Shown here piece after piece: positions 1 to 9,909 of a DNA stretch of 45,709 nucleotides. Both the position numbers and the translations under genes were made by a program. The stretch spans positions 1-45,709 of the forward strand of contig CANNHR010000004.1 in NCBI GenBank assembly GCA_947505405.1, written 5' to 3'. This DNA is from Rickettsiales bacterium. GTDB lineage: Bacteria; Pseudomonadota; Alphaproteobacteria; Rickettsiales; Rickettsiaceae. Every line of letters begins with the position of its first letter. The stretch's first letter is position 1. The notes under the pieces were generated by a model. The model had not been told where the DNA came from and did not search any database. It saw only the letters and a list, made by a program, of their open reading frames with translations.

Positions 1-113
1 ATTCCATAATATTTTTGTACATATATCGTCGTTTTCTTATGGATCTTACAATAAAGTTTTATCTCGTATCCCTTTTATTTATTCACGTGTAAGAGTTCTG
101 ACGGAAGGACTAG
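1..113 (+). repeat. Dispersed direct repeat, copy 1 (truncated by window start)
   Basis: Matches 11084-11196 over 113 bp with one visible mismatch (position 41 g versus c). Confidence 0.9.
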
Positions 114-232
114 CTAATCTCAGATAAAATTATACTAATCAATTTTTCAGATCTCGTCTGTGCTCACGTATTTATATACGTTGCGCAGTCTTGCCCTCAA
201 ATTGATGGTCTAATTTTATCTGAGATTAGCTA
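111..232. mobile_element. MITE-like element with 22-bp perfect terminal inverted repeats
   Basis: tagctaatctcagataaaatta (111-132) is the exact reverse complement of taattttatctgagattagcta (211-232); TA at both borders; no coding capacity. Confidence 0.7.
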
Positions 233-290
233 TAGAGTCTGACCTATATAGTTTTTGCGTAATTATACCAATTCCCATTTAAAATAGCTA

Positions 291-1604
291 TTACAACCCA
301 GTGCTAGTTCTATTTAACAATGGTGTCTGATTCTTGATATACCAAAACAGATACAGCGGTAACCCACTAAGTACGAACAGGCTTGCAATAGCTAAAGTTT
401 TAATTGGTGTCTCATACATTATCCACACACAAAAACCACTAGCAACAAGCCCAAATATCCATTGTATAAGGGAACATTGTATTTTCTTTTGAATTAATAA
501 TTTTAAAAAAGCCAGACAGCACATTAAATAAACAAAAAGAAATGCCATCACAGAAAAATCAATTATTGCATTTATTTGCTGAGCAAGGCTTTCGTTTGCA
601 GTAAGAAATAATAAAGGAACGATACCAGAACAACTTATTATAATACTCCACACAGGTGCGTTATGCTTATTTCTTTTGGCAAATATTGGGGGCATTAAGC
701 CATCTTCTGCAAGCCCAAGTGCTACTTGCCCACTGGCGAGTATCCACGCGTTGAGTGTTCCAACGCAAATAATTGCAGCAATACATGCTATGGCTAAATA
801 CCACTTGCCTCCAAAAATAATTTGAGCTGCATCAACATAAGGAGCTTTTGAGTTCATTAAGTCTTGGCCGGAAATTAAACCCATTATCCCTACGCTATTA
901 ATAAAATAAAGTAGGGCTACACATAAAGTACCAGAAATAATGGCTTTAGGAATAGTTTTAGAAGGATTATGTACCGAACCAGCTGGCGTTGTTGCCGATT
1001 CCAAACCAATAAAACCCCATAAAGTTAATAGTGTAATCTTCGCAAGGATTGATGTAGCGGATATGCCCCGGACGCTTTGGTCAATAACAAAATTATTCCT
1101 ATCGAAAAAACATAAAGCTACTAGCGGCATAATTAATAGAGGAATTAGTTTCAGTAAAGTTAAGAAAAGCTCCGCTCTGCCTGCAGCTTTAACCCCTCTA
1201 AGATTTAAAAGTGTAATAAGTAAAAGTAATATAATTTCTAACGCTAAATATACTAATGGAGAACGCGGACCGATGAATACGCTTAATGACCCTATAGCTG
1301 TGACTATCACTGCAGTAGTGCTAACCCATGAAATAACCCAATAAGTCCATCCAGTAAAAAAGGCGGCAGTAAGGCCAAAAGTATGTTTTACGTAAGTGTG
1401 CGGCCCGCCTGTTTCAGGGAATTTTGTACAAAGGGAGGCAAAGACTAAGCAGAGTGCAATCGCTCCTATCCCAGATATTGCCCAGCCGATTAAACTAAAA
1501 ATTCCATATCCAGCTAAATTGGCTGGTAGCATGAACACACCCGATCCTACTTGGCTTCCGATTACAAAGGCGAAAACGGCCCAAAAACCTATTTTATTAG
1601 ACAT
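291..1604 (-). CDS. APC-superfamily amino acid/polyamine permease or antiporter (AdiC/PotE-like)
   Basis: 437 aa, about 12 hydrophobic segments; N-terminus IGSQVGSGVFMLPANLAGYG is typical of APA-family antiporters. Confidence 0.85.
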   Translation of the reverse strand: MSNKIGFWAVFAFVIGSQVGSGVFMLPANLAGYGIFSLIGWAISGIGAIALCLVFASLCTKFPETGGPHTYVKHTFGLTAAFFTGWTYWVISWVSTTAVIVTAIGSLSVFIGPRSPLVYLALEIILLLLITLLNLRGVKAAGRAELFLTLLKLIPLLIMPLVALCFFDRNNFVIDQSVRGISATSILAKITLLTLWGFIGLESATTPAGSVHNPSKTIPKAIISGTLCVALLYFINSVGIMGLISGQDLMNSKAPYVDAAQIIFGGKWYLAIACIAAIICVGTLNAWILASGQVALGLAEDGLMPPIFAKRNKHNAPVWSIIISCSGIVPLLFLTANESLAQQINAIIDFSVMAFLFVYLMCCLAFLKLLIQKKIQCSLIQWIFGLVASGFCVWIMYETPIKTLAIASLFVLSGLPLYLFWYIKNQTPLLNRTSTGL

Positions 1605-1829
1605 AATAGAACTAGCTCAAATTTTTAAAATGAACAGAACTATACTGGCATCTAAAAACTATTTCAATAGACTTCTTCTTATATAGTAATTTAACTTATT
1701 GTCTATGCGTCAATTTCGTGAGGACTCGTCTCTGCTTGTTACAGTGCCGAGTCTCGCTCTAAAATTACCATCAGAAATTAGTGTTGTGCTGTTGTATCTG
1801 TTGCGTTTTTTACATTAGATTATGTTGAT

Positions 1830-3977
1830 TCATATCAATTCAACATAGTCTTCTTTAATAGTTTTGAGGCCAATCTTTTCGAAAGCTATTTCTAAACTAT
1901 CGCCGTTTTTTCGAACGACGACGCCAGTACCAAATTTAGAGTGCTTTACCCTACTGCCAGGTTTTTTACCTGATACAGTAGTAATATTATTTGGTCTTGT
2001 GCTCGGTTGTATGGAAAAATTATGCCTTGCACCTAAATAATTAAGTTTGTTAGTAGATGAACTAATTGTGCATAATTCAAGCGGTATTTCTCTTAAAAAT
2101 CTTGATGGTATAGACTTGATGAACTCGGCAAAAATCCTTCGGCTTTCAGCGTGCGTTATGTAAAGTTCTTTTTTGGCGCGCGTAATGCCAACATATGCAA
2201 TGCGACGTTCTTCTTCGAGCCCTTTATCTCCTTCTTCAGCTATGGCTTTTTGATGAGGAAAAATATTCTCTTCCCATCCGGGCAAAAATACTAAATCAAA
2301 CTCAAGTCCTTTTGCTGCATGAAGAGTCATGATTTTGACCGTACCACCAAAGTCAGACTCTAATGTCTCATTATCCATTACTAAGCTTGAGTGTTCAACA
2401 AATTCAGTAATGTTATTAAATTCATCGATTGCCCTTAGCATTTCGTTGATATTTTCAATTCTAGCTCTAGATTCATCTGTTTTTTCTTCCTTTAAAGCTG
2501 CAAGGTAACCAGTTTTTTCTAGAATAAATTTTGTTACTTCAAAAGCTGATTCGTTCTGATATTTTTTGCCGCTTAAGGTAATTAAATTAGTAAATTCTTC
2601 AAGGCTTTCTTTTGTTTTACCTTTTAGGATATTTTGCTCAACCATTTGCTTAAGTGCTTGAAATACAGATATTTCATTCTCTGAAGCAAAGTCTTTGATT
2701 CTTTTCAGCGTAACATTACCGATGGATCGTTTTGGTACGTTTATAATGCGTTCAAGAGCCAAATTATCATTGTGATTAATACTAAGACGAATGTAAGCAA
2801 GCAAGTCGCGAATTTCCATTCTCTCATAAAATCTAAGGCCGCCAATAATTTGATATGGCAGAGCGTTGCTGATAAATGTTTCCTCAAAAGACCTCGTTTG
2901 GAAGCCAGCTCTGACAAGAATTGCGATCTGATTTGTTTTATACTTACTATTACTTATAAATTTTGCTATTTCAGTAGTAACGAATCGTGCTTCTTCCTTA
3001 TCGTTCCAGCAAGAAATAATTTTAATTTTTTCTCCGTCCTTTTGATCTGTCCAAAGTTTTTTGTTGTGTCTGTGTTTATTGTTGCTAATAATTTTTGATG
3101 CGGCGCTTAAAATATAAGGCGTTGAACGATAATTTTGCTCAAGTTTGATTACTATTGCACTCGGAAAATCTTGTTCGAACCGAAGTATATTTTTAACTTC
3201 AGCTCCTCTCCAGCTATATATTGATTGATCATCATCACCAACACAGCAAATATTTTTATGTTTGCTAGCAAGCATACGTGCCCAAACATATTGAACAGCG
3301 TTTGTGTCTTGATATTCATCAACCAATATATACTTAAATTTGTTTTGATAATGCTCTAAGATATCAGGGTTGTGAATCAATATCTGGTTGCAATAAAGCA
3401 GCAAATCGCCAAAATCAACGGCGTTTGAGGCATGCATTTGTTTTTGATATTCAAAATAAACCATTTTTGCAAATCTATAAGCGGGCGCAATAAAGTCTGA
3501 TTCACCCAGTTTATCCGGTGTTAAGCCTTGGTCTTTCCATTTGGAAATAATAATATGGATCATTTTAGCTGGATATTGCTTCACATCTATATTTAGTTCA
3601 AGAGCAATATTTTTAATTAGTTTGATCTGATCATCTTGGTTGATGATCGTAAAATTACTGGTTAAATCTGTACCGAGCAAACTAATATGAGCTCGCAGCA
3701 TTCGTGCAGCAATCGAGTGAAACGTGCCAATATTAAGCCCATCTGCATGAATAATATTAGTTATCCGATCCTGCATTTCCTTAGCTGCTTTATTGGTAAA
3801 AGTCACAGCTAAAATCTCGAAAGGGTGAGCCAGATTTTGCTCTATAATATATGCAATACGATGTGTTAAAACTTTTGTCTTCCCAGTACCAGCGCCAGCA
3901 AGAACAAGTAGCGGTCCTTCGGTATGCTTCATTGCAAGTATTTGTGGCTCGTTTAGTGCGTCTTGATTGTCGTGCAT
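1830..3977 (-). CDS. uvrD: UvrD/PcrA-type superfamily 1 DNA helicase
   Basis: 715 aa; Walker [74 protein letters not shown]. Confidence 0.95.
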   Translation of the reverse strand: MHDNQDALNEPQILAMKHTEGPLLVLAGAGTGKTKVLTHRIAYIIEQNLAHPFEILAVTFTNKAAKEMQDRITNIIHADGLNIGTFHSIAARMLRAHISLLGTDLTSNFTIINQDDQIKLIKNIALELNIDVKQYPAKMIHIIISKWKDQGLTPDKLGESDFIAPAYRFAKMVYFEYQKQMHASNAVDFGDLLLYCNQILIHNPDILEHYQNKFKYILVDEYQDTNAVQYVWARMLASKHKNICCVGDDDQSIYSWRGAEVKNILRFEQDFPSAIVIKLEQNYRSTPYILSAASKIISNNKHRHNKKLWTDQKDGEKIKIISCWNDKEEARFVTTEIAKFISNSKYKTNQIAILVRAGFQTRSFEETFISNALPYQIIGGLRFYERMEIRDLLAYIRLSINHNDNLALERIINVPKRSIGNVTLKRIKDFASENEISVFQALKQMVEQNILKGKTKESLEEFTNLITLSGKKYQNESAFEVTKFILEKTGYLAALKEEKTDESRARIENINEMLRAIDEFNNITEFVEHSSLVMDNETLESDFGGTVKIMTLHAAKGLEFDLVFLPGWEENIFPHQKAIAEEGDKGLEEERRIAYVGITRAKKELYITHAESRRIFAEFIKSIPSRFLREIPLELCTISSSTNKLNYLGARHNFSIQPSTRPNNITTVSGKKPGSRVKHSKFGTGVVVRKNGDSLEIAFEKIGLKTIKEDYVELI

Positions 3978-4067
3978 TTGTATATACTATAGTACTTCTT
4001 AATAGACCATCATAAAGCGCGAGACTGATTTAGTCTAATTGTTTGTGGGCGTTTTTGTGAAACCTTG

Positions 4068-4096
4068 TTGACAGGGATTTTAATATATCATATCTT
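4068..4096 (+). promoter_or_regulatory. Putative sigma-70 promoter of the glycan operon
   Basis: TTGACA (4068-4073), 17-nt spacer, TATCTT (4091-4096), about 42 nt upstream of the first CDS. Confidence 0.5.
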
Positions 4097-4138
4097 TTCC
4101 AATATTTTATCAGTATCTTAGTAGAGTTAATTTAAGTT

Positions 4139-4540
4139 GTGATTGAAGGATATAAATTAGTTCAAATACCTAGTATTAGCGATGATCGAGGCAGTATTTC
4201 CTTTGTCGAACTTGGGCAGCTTTTACCTTTTGTCGTAAAAAGAGTGTATTGGCTGTACGATACGAAGAAAGATCGTGGCGCTCATGCTCATAAAGAATTA
4301 CAGCAATTTATTTTTTGCGCGCACGGCTGTGTTGAGTTTATCTTAGATGATGGAAAGCAAAGACAATCTGTTATACTTGATTCACCTAATAAAGGTCTAT
4401 GCATTACCAAACCTTTATGGCGAGAGTTGACGAATTTTCAGAATAACCCTCAGGTTGTTGTGCTGGTATCTGATATTTATGATGAACGAGATTATATTAG
4501 ATCATACAAGGAGTTTCAAGAATGGATGTTGATTTCTTAG
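4139..4540 (+). CDS. WxcM/FdtA-like sugar 3,4-ketoisomerase (cupin); GTG start
   Basis: 133 aa; DRGAHAHKELQQFIFCAHGCVEFILDDG motif typical of FdtA/QdtA-type dTDP-keto-sugar isomerases. Confidence 0.85.
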   Translation: MIEGYKLVQIPSISDDRGSISFVELGQLLPFVVKRVYWLYDTKKDRGAHAHKELQQFIFCAHGCVEFILDDGKQRQSVILDSPNKGLCITKPLWRELTNFQNNPQVVVLVSDIYDERDYIRSYKEFQEWMLIS

Positions 4541-5649
4541 ATTTAAAAAAAGTCTATCAAGAGCTAAAGCAAGAATTTGACCAACTATGGTATGAGATTA
4601 ATAGCGATAGTTTTTATATAATGGGTAGCAAACTATCCAAGTTTGAACAAGAATTTGCCGAGTATTTGGGGGTCAAGCACCTAATCGGTGTAGGCGATGG
4701 ACTTGATGCGCTTGTATTGAGCCTCCGAGCTTTAGATATAAAGATGGGTGATGAGGTAATAGTGCCAGCTCATACATTTATTGCATCATGGCTTGCTATT
4801 TCAGAAACGGGTGCAATTCCTGTTCCTGTAGAAGTTGATAGTAAAACTTGTCTCATAGATCAGTCTCAAATTGAGCGAGCTGTAACTAAAAAAACAAAAG
4901 CAATCATGCCCGTGCATCTTTATGGTCGTGTTTGCGATATGCAGCAAATTAGAGCTATTGCTGATCGATATAATTTGAAAATTATCGAAGATTCTGCGCA
5001 AAGCCATGGCGCTGTTGATTTAACAAGTGGTAAAAAAGCTGGATCGTTTGGTGATTGTTCGGGATTTAGTTTCTATCCCGGTAAAAACTTAGGTTGTTTT
5101 GGTGATGGTGGGTGTATTTCAACAAATGATTCAGCTTTGGCAGAAAAGATTAGGCTATTGCGCAATTACGGAAGTCCAGTGCGTTATGAGCACAAGATAA
5201 AGGGTGTTAATAGTAGATTAGATGAATTGCAAGCAGGCGTGCTGTCGATCAAGTTAAAACATCTTGATAGTTGGAATGAAAAGCGCCGCCTTGTTGCTCA
5301 GCTTTATTTATCTGAGCTTGCTTGTATTGATGACCTTATCTTGCCAGAATATGATTCGGGACATGTTTGGCATATATTTGCCATTAGGACTGTCAGAAGA
5401 GATGAATTAAAAGAGTTCTTGGGACTAAATGGCGTAGGAACAATTATTCATTATCCAAAGCCTATTCACATGCAAGAAGCTTATAAGGATATGAATATCA
5501 AGCAAGGTTCATTTTTAAATACAGAAAAAATTTGTGCTAGTGTACTTAGCCTCCCGATGCACCCTTATTTGCAAGAGAAAGAAGTGATGTATTGTGCTAA
5601 AATAATAAAGAAATTTTTTGCATATAGTAAATCACCTAATCCAATGTGA
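4522..5649 (+). CDS. DegT/DnrJ/EryC1 PLP-dependent sugar aminotransferase (FdtB-like)
   Basis: 375 aa; EDSAQSHGA and GFSFYPGKNLGCFGDGG with the PLP lysine; overlaps the ketoisomerase ORF by 19 bp. Confidence 0.9.
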   Translation: MDVDFLDLKKVYQELKQEFDQLWYEINSDSFYIMGSKLSKFEQEFAEYLGVKHLIGVGDGLDALVLSLRALDIKMGDEVIVPAHTFIASWLAISETGAIPVPVEVDSKTCLIDQSQIERAVTKKTKAIMPVHLYGRVCDMQQIRAIADRYNLKIIEDSAQSHGAVDLTSGKKAGSFGDCSGFSFYPGKNLGCFGDGGCISTNDSALAEKIRLLRNYGSPVRYEHKIKGVNSRLDELQAGVLSIKLKHLDSWNEKRRLVAQLYLSELACIDDLILPEYDSGHVWHIFAIRTVRRDELKEFLGLNGVGTIIHYPKPIHMQEAYKDMNIKQGSFLNTEKICASVLSLPMHPYLQEKEVMYCAKIIKKFFAYSKSPNPM

Positions 5650-5657
5650 TTTACTAT
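5624..5657 (+). other. Perfect 12-bp stem-loop over the aminotransferase stop codon
   Basis: atagtaaatcac (5624-5635) / gtgatttactat (5646-5657), 10-nt loop, no T-tract following. Confidence 0.6.
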
Positions 5658-5673
5658 AATCGTATGTATTGAT

Positions 5674-7002
5674 ATGAGAATAACTAAATTCTACAAACTA
5701 ACCTTGGCTAATTTGCTTAATTGGGTTGCAATGCGCTTTTATCGCGCGGCAAAAATTGTTACTGGATACATGGTAACTATTGCTATTGGCTTAAATCCAA
5801 GCAGAGAAATTTTTCAAAAAAATTTAGATAATTTAAAGTTAAATAGAGTTGTATCCTTTAAAAAAGCTACTCTACCATATTGCTCTTTTCCAGATGGATG
5901 TAAAAAATTAGCAGCTCGAATAGTTTTTTACAAGGCAGGTGATCTTATAAACTTACTATTACCCAAAGTAATTAATGATGATTTTAAAGTAAATGAAGCC
6001 TATGTTTGCGAGGCAAAACTGCCCGATATTTATTTAGCCGAGATTAGTGATGCGCAAGTTTTTGCTGGCACAGATTTAATTGTTGCCGGTAAAAGCGTTC
6101 TATATGACGAGATTGATAAAAATTTTTTTGATAGGTACGCAGTAAAATCGCCAGTAATATCAAGTGTGTATAGAGAGAGTATTAGTATCAAATGTCCGTT
6201 AAAAACTACAAATATAGACCAGGGGATTCATTTTGCTAAAGATCACTCATTTAACTATTTTCATTGGATAGTAGAATGTTTACCAAGATTAAGTCTTATC
6301 GCTGAACTGGATAAAAATATTCCTTTATTGGTTGATGATGGTTTGCCAGAACAATTTTATGAGGCGCTCGCATTACTAAATCAAGATAATAGAGGATTAA
6401 TAAAACTTGATCGTAATAATGTGTATAAAGTTCATGAGCTATATTACCCATCTCAATTATCAATAGTTCATGATAATTATGATAATCCAATCTACGATAA
6501 AGATGTTTTATATGCCCCTGATGGGATCAAATATGTAAGAGATACTATTTTAAAACAAATAGTATCTCATAATAACTCAATGAGGCGCAGAAAATTATAT
6601 ATCTCTAGAAAAAATTCTGATTATAGGCAATTGCTTAATTCAGATGAGATAGAGGATATGTTAATGACCCTTGGATTTGAAATAATATTTCCTGAGCATT
6701 TATCATTTTTTGCCCAAGTACAGTTATTTTCTCAGGCTGAAATGATAATAGGCCAAAGCGGGGCGGGAATGACTAATTTTATTTTTGCGCCAAAAGATTG
6801 CAAATTGTTGATGATGATGAGTGATATTAGTCAAACTAACCTTCATTTATTCGGTGCTCTTGCTCAATCTTTGGGTATGAGTTTAGAGTACCTTATTGGC
6901 AAATACAAAATAGCTCTGCCTATACCACATAGGCATCAGACCGATTTTTATATTGATACAAGCCTACTGATTAGATACCTAGAGGCGGAAAGCGAGTTAT
7001 GA
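5674..7002 (+). CDS. GT61 (DUF563)-type glycosyltransferase
   Basis: 442 aa; FNYFHWIVECLPRL, RRRKLYISRKNSDYRQLLN, MIIGQSGAGMTNFIFAP. Confidence 0.8.
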   Translation: MRITKFYKLTLANLLNWVAMRFYRAAKIVTGYMVTIAIGLNPSREIFQKNLDNLKLNRVVSFKKATLPYCSFPDGCKKLAARIVFYKAGDLINLLLPKVINDDFKVNEAYVCEAKLPDIYLAEISDAQVFAGTDLIVAGKSVLYDEIDKNFFDRYAVKSPVISSVYRESISIKCPLKTTNIDQGIHFAKDHSFNYFHWIVECLPRLSLIAELDKNIPLLVDDGLPEQFYEALALLNQDNRGLIKLDRNNVYKVHELYYPSQLSIVHDNYDNPIYDKDVLYAPDGIKYVRDTILKQIVSHNNSMRRRKLYISRKNSDYRQLLNSDEIEDMLMTLGFEIIFPEHLSFFAQVQLFSQAEMIIGQSGAGMTNFIFAPKDCKLLMMMSDISQTNLHLFGALAQSLGMSLEYLIGKYKIALPIPHRHQTDFYIDTSLLIRYLEAESEL

Positions 7003-9131
7003 CGAATGTGCCTAAAATTACAGTGCTCATGCCATCCTATAATAAGGCAGCATATATTGCGCAGGCGATAGATTCTGTTTTGATGCAAGAAACGAATTTT
7101 AATTTTGAATTAATTATCATTGATGATAAATCAACAGATGAAAGTTTAAAAATTGCGCGAAAATATCAAACTAACTACCCTGAGTTAATAAGAATTATAG
7201 CTAACAAGAAAAATGAAGGATGCTTGTCTACTACGTTAACAGGTTATGAACAATTGAAAGCTGAATATTTTTGTGTGCTTGATCCTGATGACTATTGGAT
7301 AGGTAAAAACAAACTTCAGAATGCTATTGATTTTTTGGATATGAATAGCGACTTCACTATGTATATTAGCAATACTTATGTAGAGGAGGGTAAAATAAGA
7401 ACACCATATTTTACTATTTTAAAGAATAGGAATTGTAGCTTTGGGCGTTTGCAAAATCTAATATGGGGCCATACTTCAGGTGTGATATTTAGAAATGTAA
7501 TTTTTAAATATGGAGTACCAAAGCTTCTGTATCAACAGATTAAGACAAAAAGGGAAAGCTGTTTTGAGGGTGATTCTTTTAGAAATATTGTTCATTTAAA
7601 AGAAGGTAGAGCGCATTGTACAAATAATATTGAGAGTGTATATAGGGTCACAGGGGATGGCATTTGGACAAGTTATAGCAAATTTCAACAAAATGCTACG
7701 AATGCGGCATTCTTTTTAACTATGTTCTCATATTTTGGCAATCTTAATCCAGATTTTTTTATCACAAAGTGTTTGACGTACTGTAAAAAAAATCTTGAAA
7801 TAATAAAAGATATGTCAAATCAAAAAGAGAATAAGACAATATCTATTAAAGATTTGTCAGATTTTTATGAAATTCTAGCCCAGTACCTAAAATATCAAAG
7901 CGCATTTTTGCCAGATAGCAGTGAGTTATATGAATGTTTTGTTTTTTACCTGCCGAGTAGAATAGTTGGTGGCTATGAATTTTTATTCATTAGATTAGCA
8001 TCTTTTTTGGCTGACAAAATGCATCTCGAGGTCTACTACGTTGACTATGAGGATGGTTTTGCAAAAAGCCAACTAGCTGAAACAAATGTTAAATTTTTAA
8101 AATATTGCAAAGAAAATACAATAATAGATTTGGGCAAACCTTTCTACTTAATAGCTCCGATCACTATGAGCTCTGAAATTCCAAAGTTAAAAAATCCAAA
8201 ATCAAAATTTATATTTTGGTGCGCTCACCCAAAAAGTATTAAATGGCTTAGCTATCGTTCTGGATTAAGGGGAAAAACATTGAATAATTTTCTACTTAAG
8301 TTATACAAAGCACATTCCGTTTGTTTTATGGATTGGGCTTGTTGGAACGCTGCTAGAAATGATTCTTCAATTAATTTTAAAGAAGTGTATGTGCCAGTTT
8401 TTACTACTGAGAAAGAAATCGCTTATAGCGATATAAGCCTTGTTAATCATAAGGATATAAATGTTGGATGGCTTGGTCGTTTAGATAGTGACAAAATTTT
8501 TAGCTTAATAAATGTACTAGATAATCTATATAATTTAGAAACTAATAAAAAGCGAAACATTCATATTATTGGCGATGGAGATAACAAAGCTTCGATTGAT
8601 GTCAAAAAATATTCCGATCAAATTAATATCATCTTTGCATCTACATTAATAAATGAACAACTAAATAAATATCTACAAGAAAATGTTGATATATTATTTG
8701 GAATGGGAATTTCAGTGCTTGAAGCGGCTAGTCTTAGAATACCTTCAGTATTAGTTTTTCTAACGGATGATATTATGCACTCAAATGATTTCTTATGGCT
8801 GTTTGATTCTCAAAAATATACTCTTGGATATTATAAAGAACAAAAAAATAGTGTTAGTGTCAAAACTACCCCATTCAACGAAATTATAGATTCAATATAT
8901 CTTACTAATAAGAAAGAAGAGTTAGGTCTTAGATGTTATAATTATTTTATGCAAAATCACAACATAAATATTACTGTTGGAACTATGTTCTGCTTTATAT
9001 CGAATGTTAATTGTGGGCAAAGCATACAAGCAGCGCTCTATAATAGATTGTTAAGAAAAATAAAAAGAGTTATATATAAGACTGGTGTCGACAGAGCTAT
9101 ATCACGGATTATGGGGTTAATACAAAATTAG
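6999..9131 (+). CDS. Two-domain glycosyltransferase: N-terminal GT2 and C-terminal GT4-like
   Basis: 710 aa; N-term ITVLMPSYNKAAYIAQAIDSVLMQ...DPDDYW; C-term VGWLGRLDSDKIF...HIIGDGDNK...VLEAASLRIPSVLV; 4-bp overlap with the GT61 gene. Confidence 0.75.
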   Translation: MTNVPKITVLMPSYNKAAYIAQAIDSVLMQETNFNFELIIIDDKSTDESLKIARKYQTNYPELIRIIANKKNEGCLSTTLTGYEQLKAEYFCVLDPDDYWIGKNKLQNAIDFLDMNSDFTMYISNTYVEEGKIRTPYFTILKNRNCSFGRLQNLIWGHTSGVIFRNVIFKYGVPKLLYQQIKTKRESCFEGDSFRNIVHLKEGRAHCTNNIESVYRVTGDGIWTSYSKFQQNATNAAFFLTMFSYFGNLNPDFFITKCLTYCKKNLEIIKDMSNQKENKTISIKDLSDFYEILAQYLKYQSAFLPDSSELYECFVFYLPSRIVGGYEFLFIRLASFLADKMHLEVYYVDYEDGFAKSQLAETNVKFLKYCKENTIIDLGKPFYLIAPITMSSEIPKLKNPKSKFIFWCAHPKSIKWLSYRSGLRGKTLNNFLLKLYKAHSVCFMDWACWNAARNDSSINFKEVYVPVFTTEKEIAYSDISLVNHKDINVGWLGRLDSDKIFSLINVLDNLYNLETNKKRNIHIIGDGDNKASIDVKKYSDQINIIFASTLINEQLNKYLQENVDILFGMGISVLEAASLRIPSVLVFLTDDIMHSNDFLWLFDSQKYTLGYYKEQKNSVSVKTTPFNEIIDSIYLTNKKEELGLRCYNYFMQNHNINITVGTMFCFISNVNCGQSIQAALYNRLLRKIKRVIYKTGVDRAISRIMGLIQN

Positions 9132-9139
9132 GTAAAGCT

Positions 9140-9664
9140 ATGATACTGGGAACAAATATTGACCTCCGGCCTGTAGAAATTGAAGATGCTGAATTTATTT
9201 TACTCTTGCGTCTTGATCCAGAATTAAATCAATATCTGTCGCAGGTTGACAGCGACTTAGATAAGCAAAGAGAATGGATAAAAAATTATAGGTTATATTC
9301 CAGAGATCTTTACTTTATTATACAAAACAAGAAACAAAAATCTATTGGAACGATAAGAATTTACGATATTCAGGAGGATGTTTTTTGCTGGGGAAGCTGG
9401 ATTGTTATACCTGAAGCTAGGAAGTACGCAAGTTTCGAATCGGTGTTTTTGTTGTATAGATTTGTGTTTTTTGGACTAGGATTGAATAAAACTAATTTTG
9501 ACGTGAGAAAGGAAAATAAAAGAGCGGTGAATTTCTATCTAAGATTTGGTGCAACTATTTTTGGCGAAACGGATTTAGACTATCTTATGACTTACACAAA
9601 AAATACTTTTCTAGAACGACAAGGTGAGTACATGGCTGTAATTGACAGAATTGCAAAAGCATAA
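9140..9664 (+). CDS. GNAT-family N-acetyltransferase (RimJ/RimL or amino-sugar type)
   Basis: 174 aa; TNIDLRPVEIEDAEFILLLRLDPELNQYL and NKTNFDVRKENKRAVNFYLRFGATIFGE. Confidence 0.8.
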   Translation: MILGTNIDLRPVEIEDAEFILLLRLDPELNQYLSQVDSDLDKQREWIKNYRLYSRDLYFIIQNKKQKSIGTIRIYDIQEDVFCWGSWIVIPEARKYASFESVFLLYRFVFFGLGLNKTNFDVRKENKRAVNFYLRFGATIFGETDLDYLMTYTKNTFLERQGEYMAVIDRIAKA

Positions 9665-9665
9665 C

Positions 9666-9891
9666 TGTCCAAAGTTAACATTGTCATTTCCGCGCAGGCG
9701 GAAATCCAGTAAGTATTGGGGAGCGCGCTATGAATCCGTATTAAGTTTACATCACGGTCTGTAAGCGCAACGGCATACTTGCATTGGTGTAGAAACCACT
9801 GGGTGATCTAGATTTCCGCCTGCGCGGAAATGACAAAAAGAGGAACAAATACCTGAAAGAAACACGGAAATGATAATGTTAACTTCGGACA
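9666..9891. repeat. Nested inverted-repeat element
   Basis: Inner 24-bp perfect IR 9683-9706/9811-9834 (gtcatttccgcgcaggcggaaatc); outer 27-bp IR with 2 mismatches 9666-9692/9865-9891. Confidence 0.8.
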
Positions 9892-9909
9892 CTTATATTA
9901 CTAAAGCAC

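Noticed and set aside
940-1686. Plus-strand ORFs 940..1344 and 1396..1686
   Set aside because: Antisense shadows of the APC permease; no recognisable motifs.
2772-3098. Plus-strand ORF opposite uvrD
   Set aside because: Fully inside a strongly supported helicase gene on the other strand.
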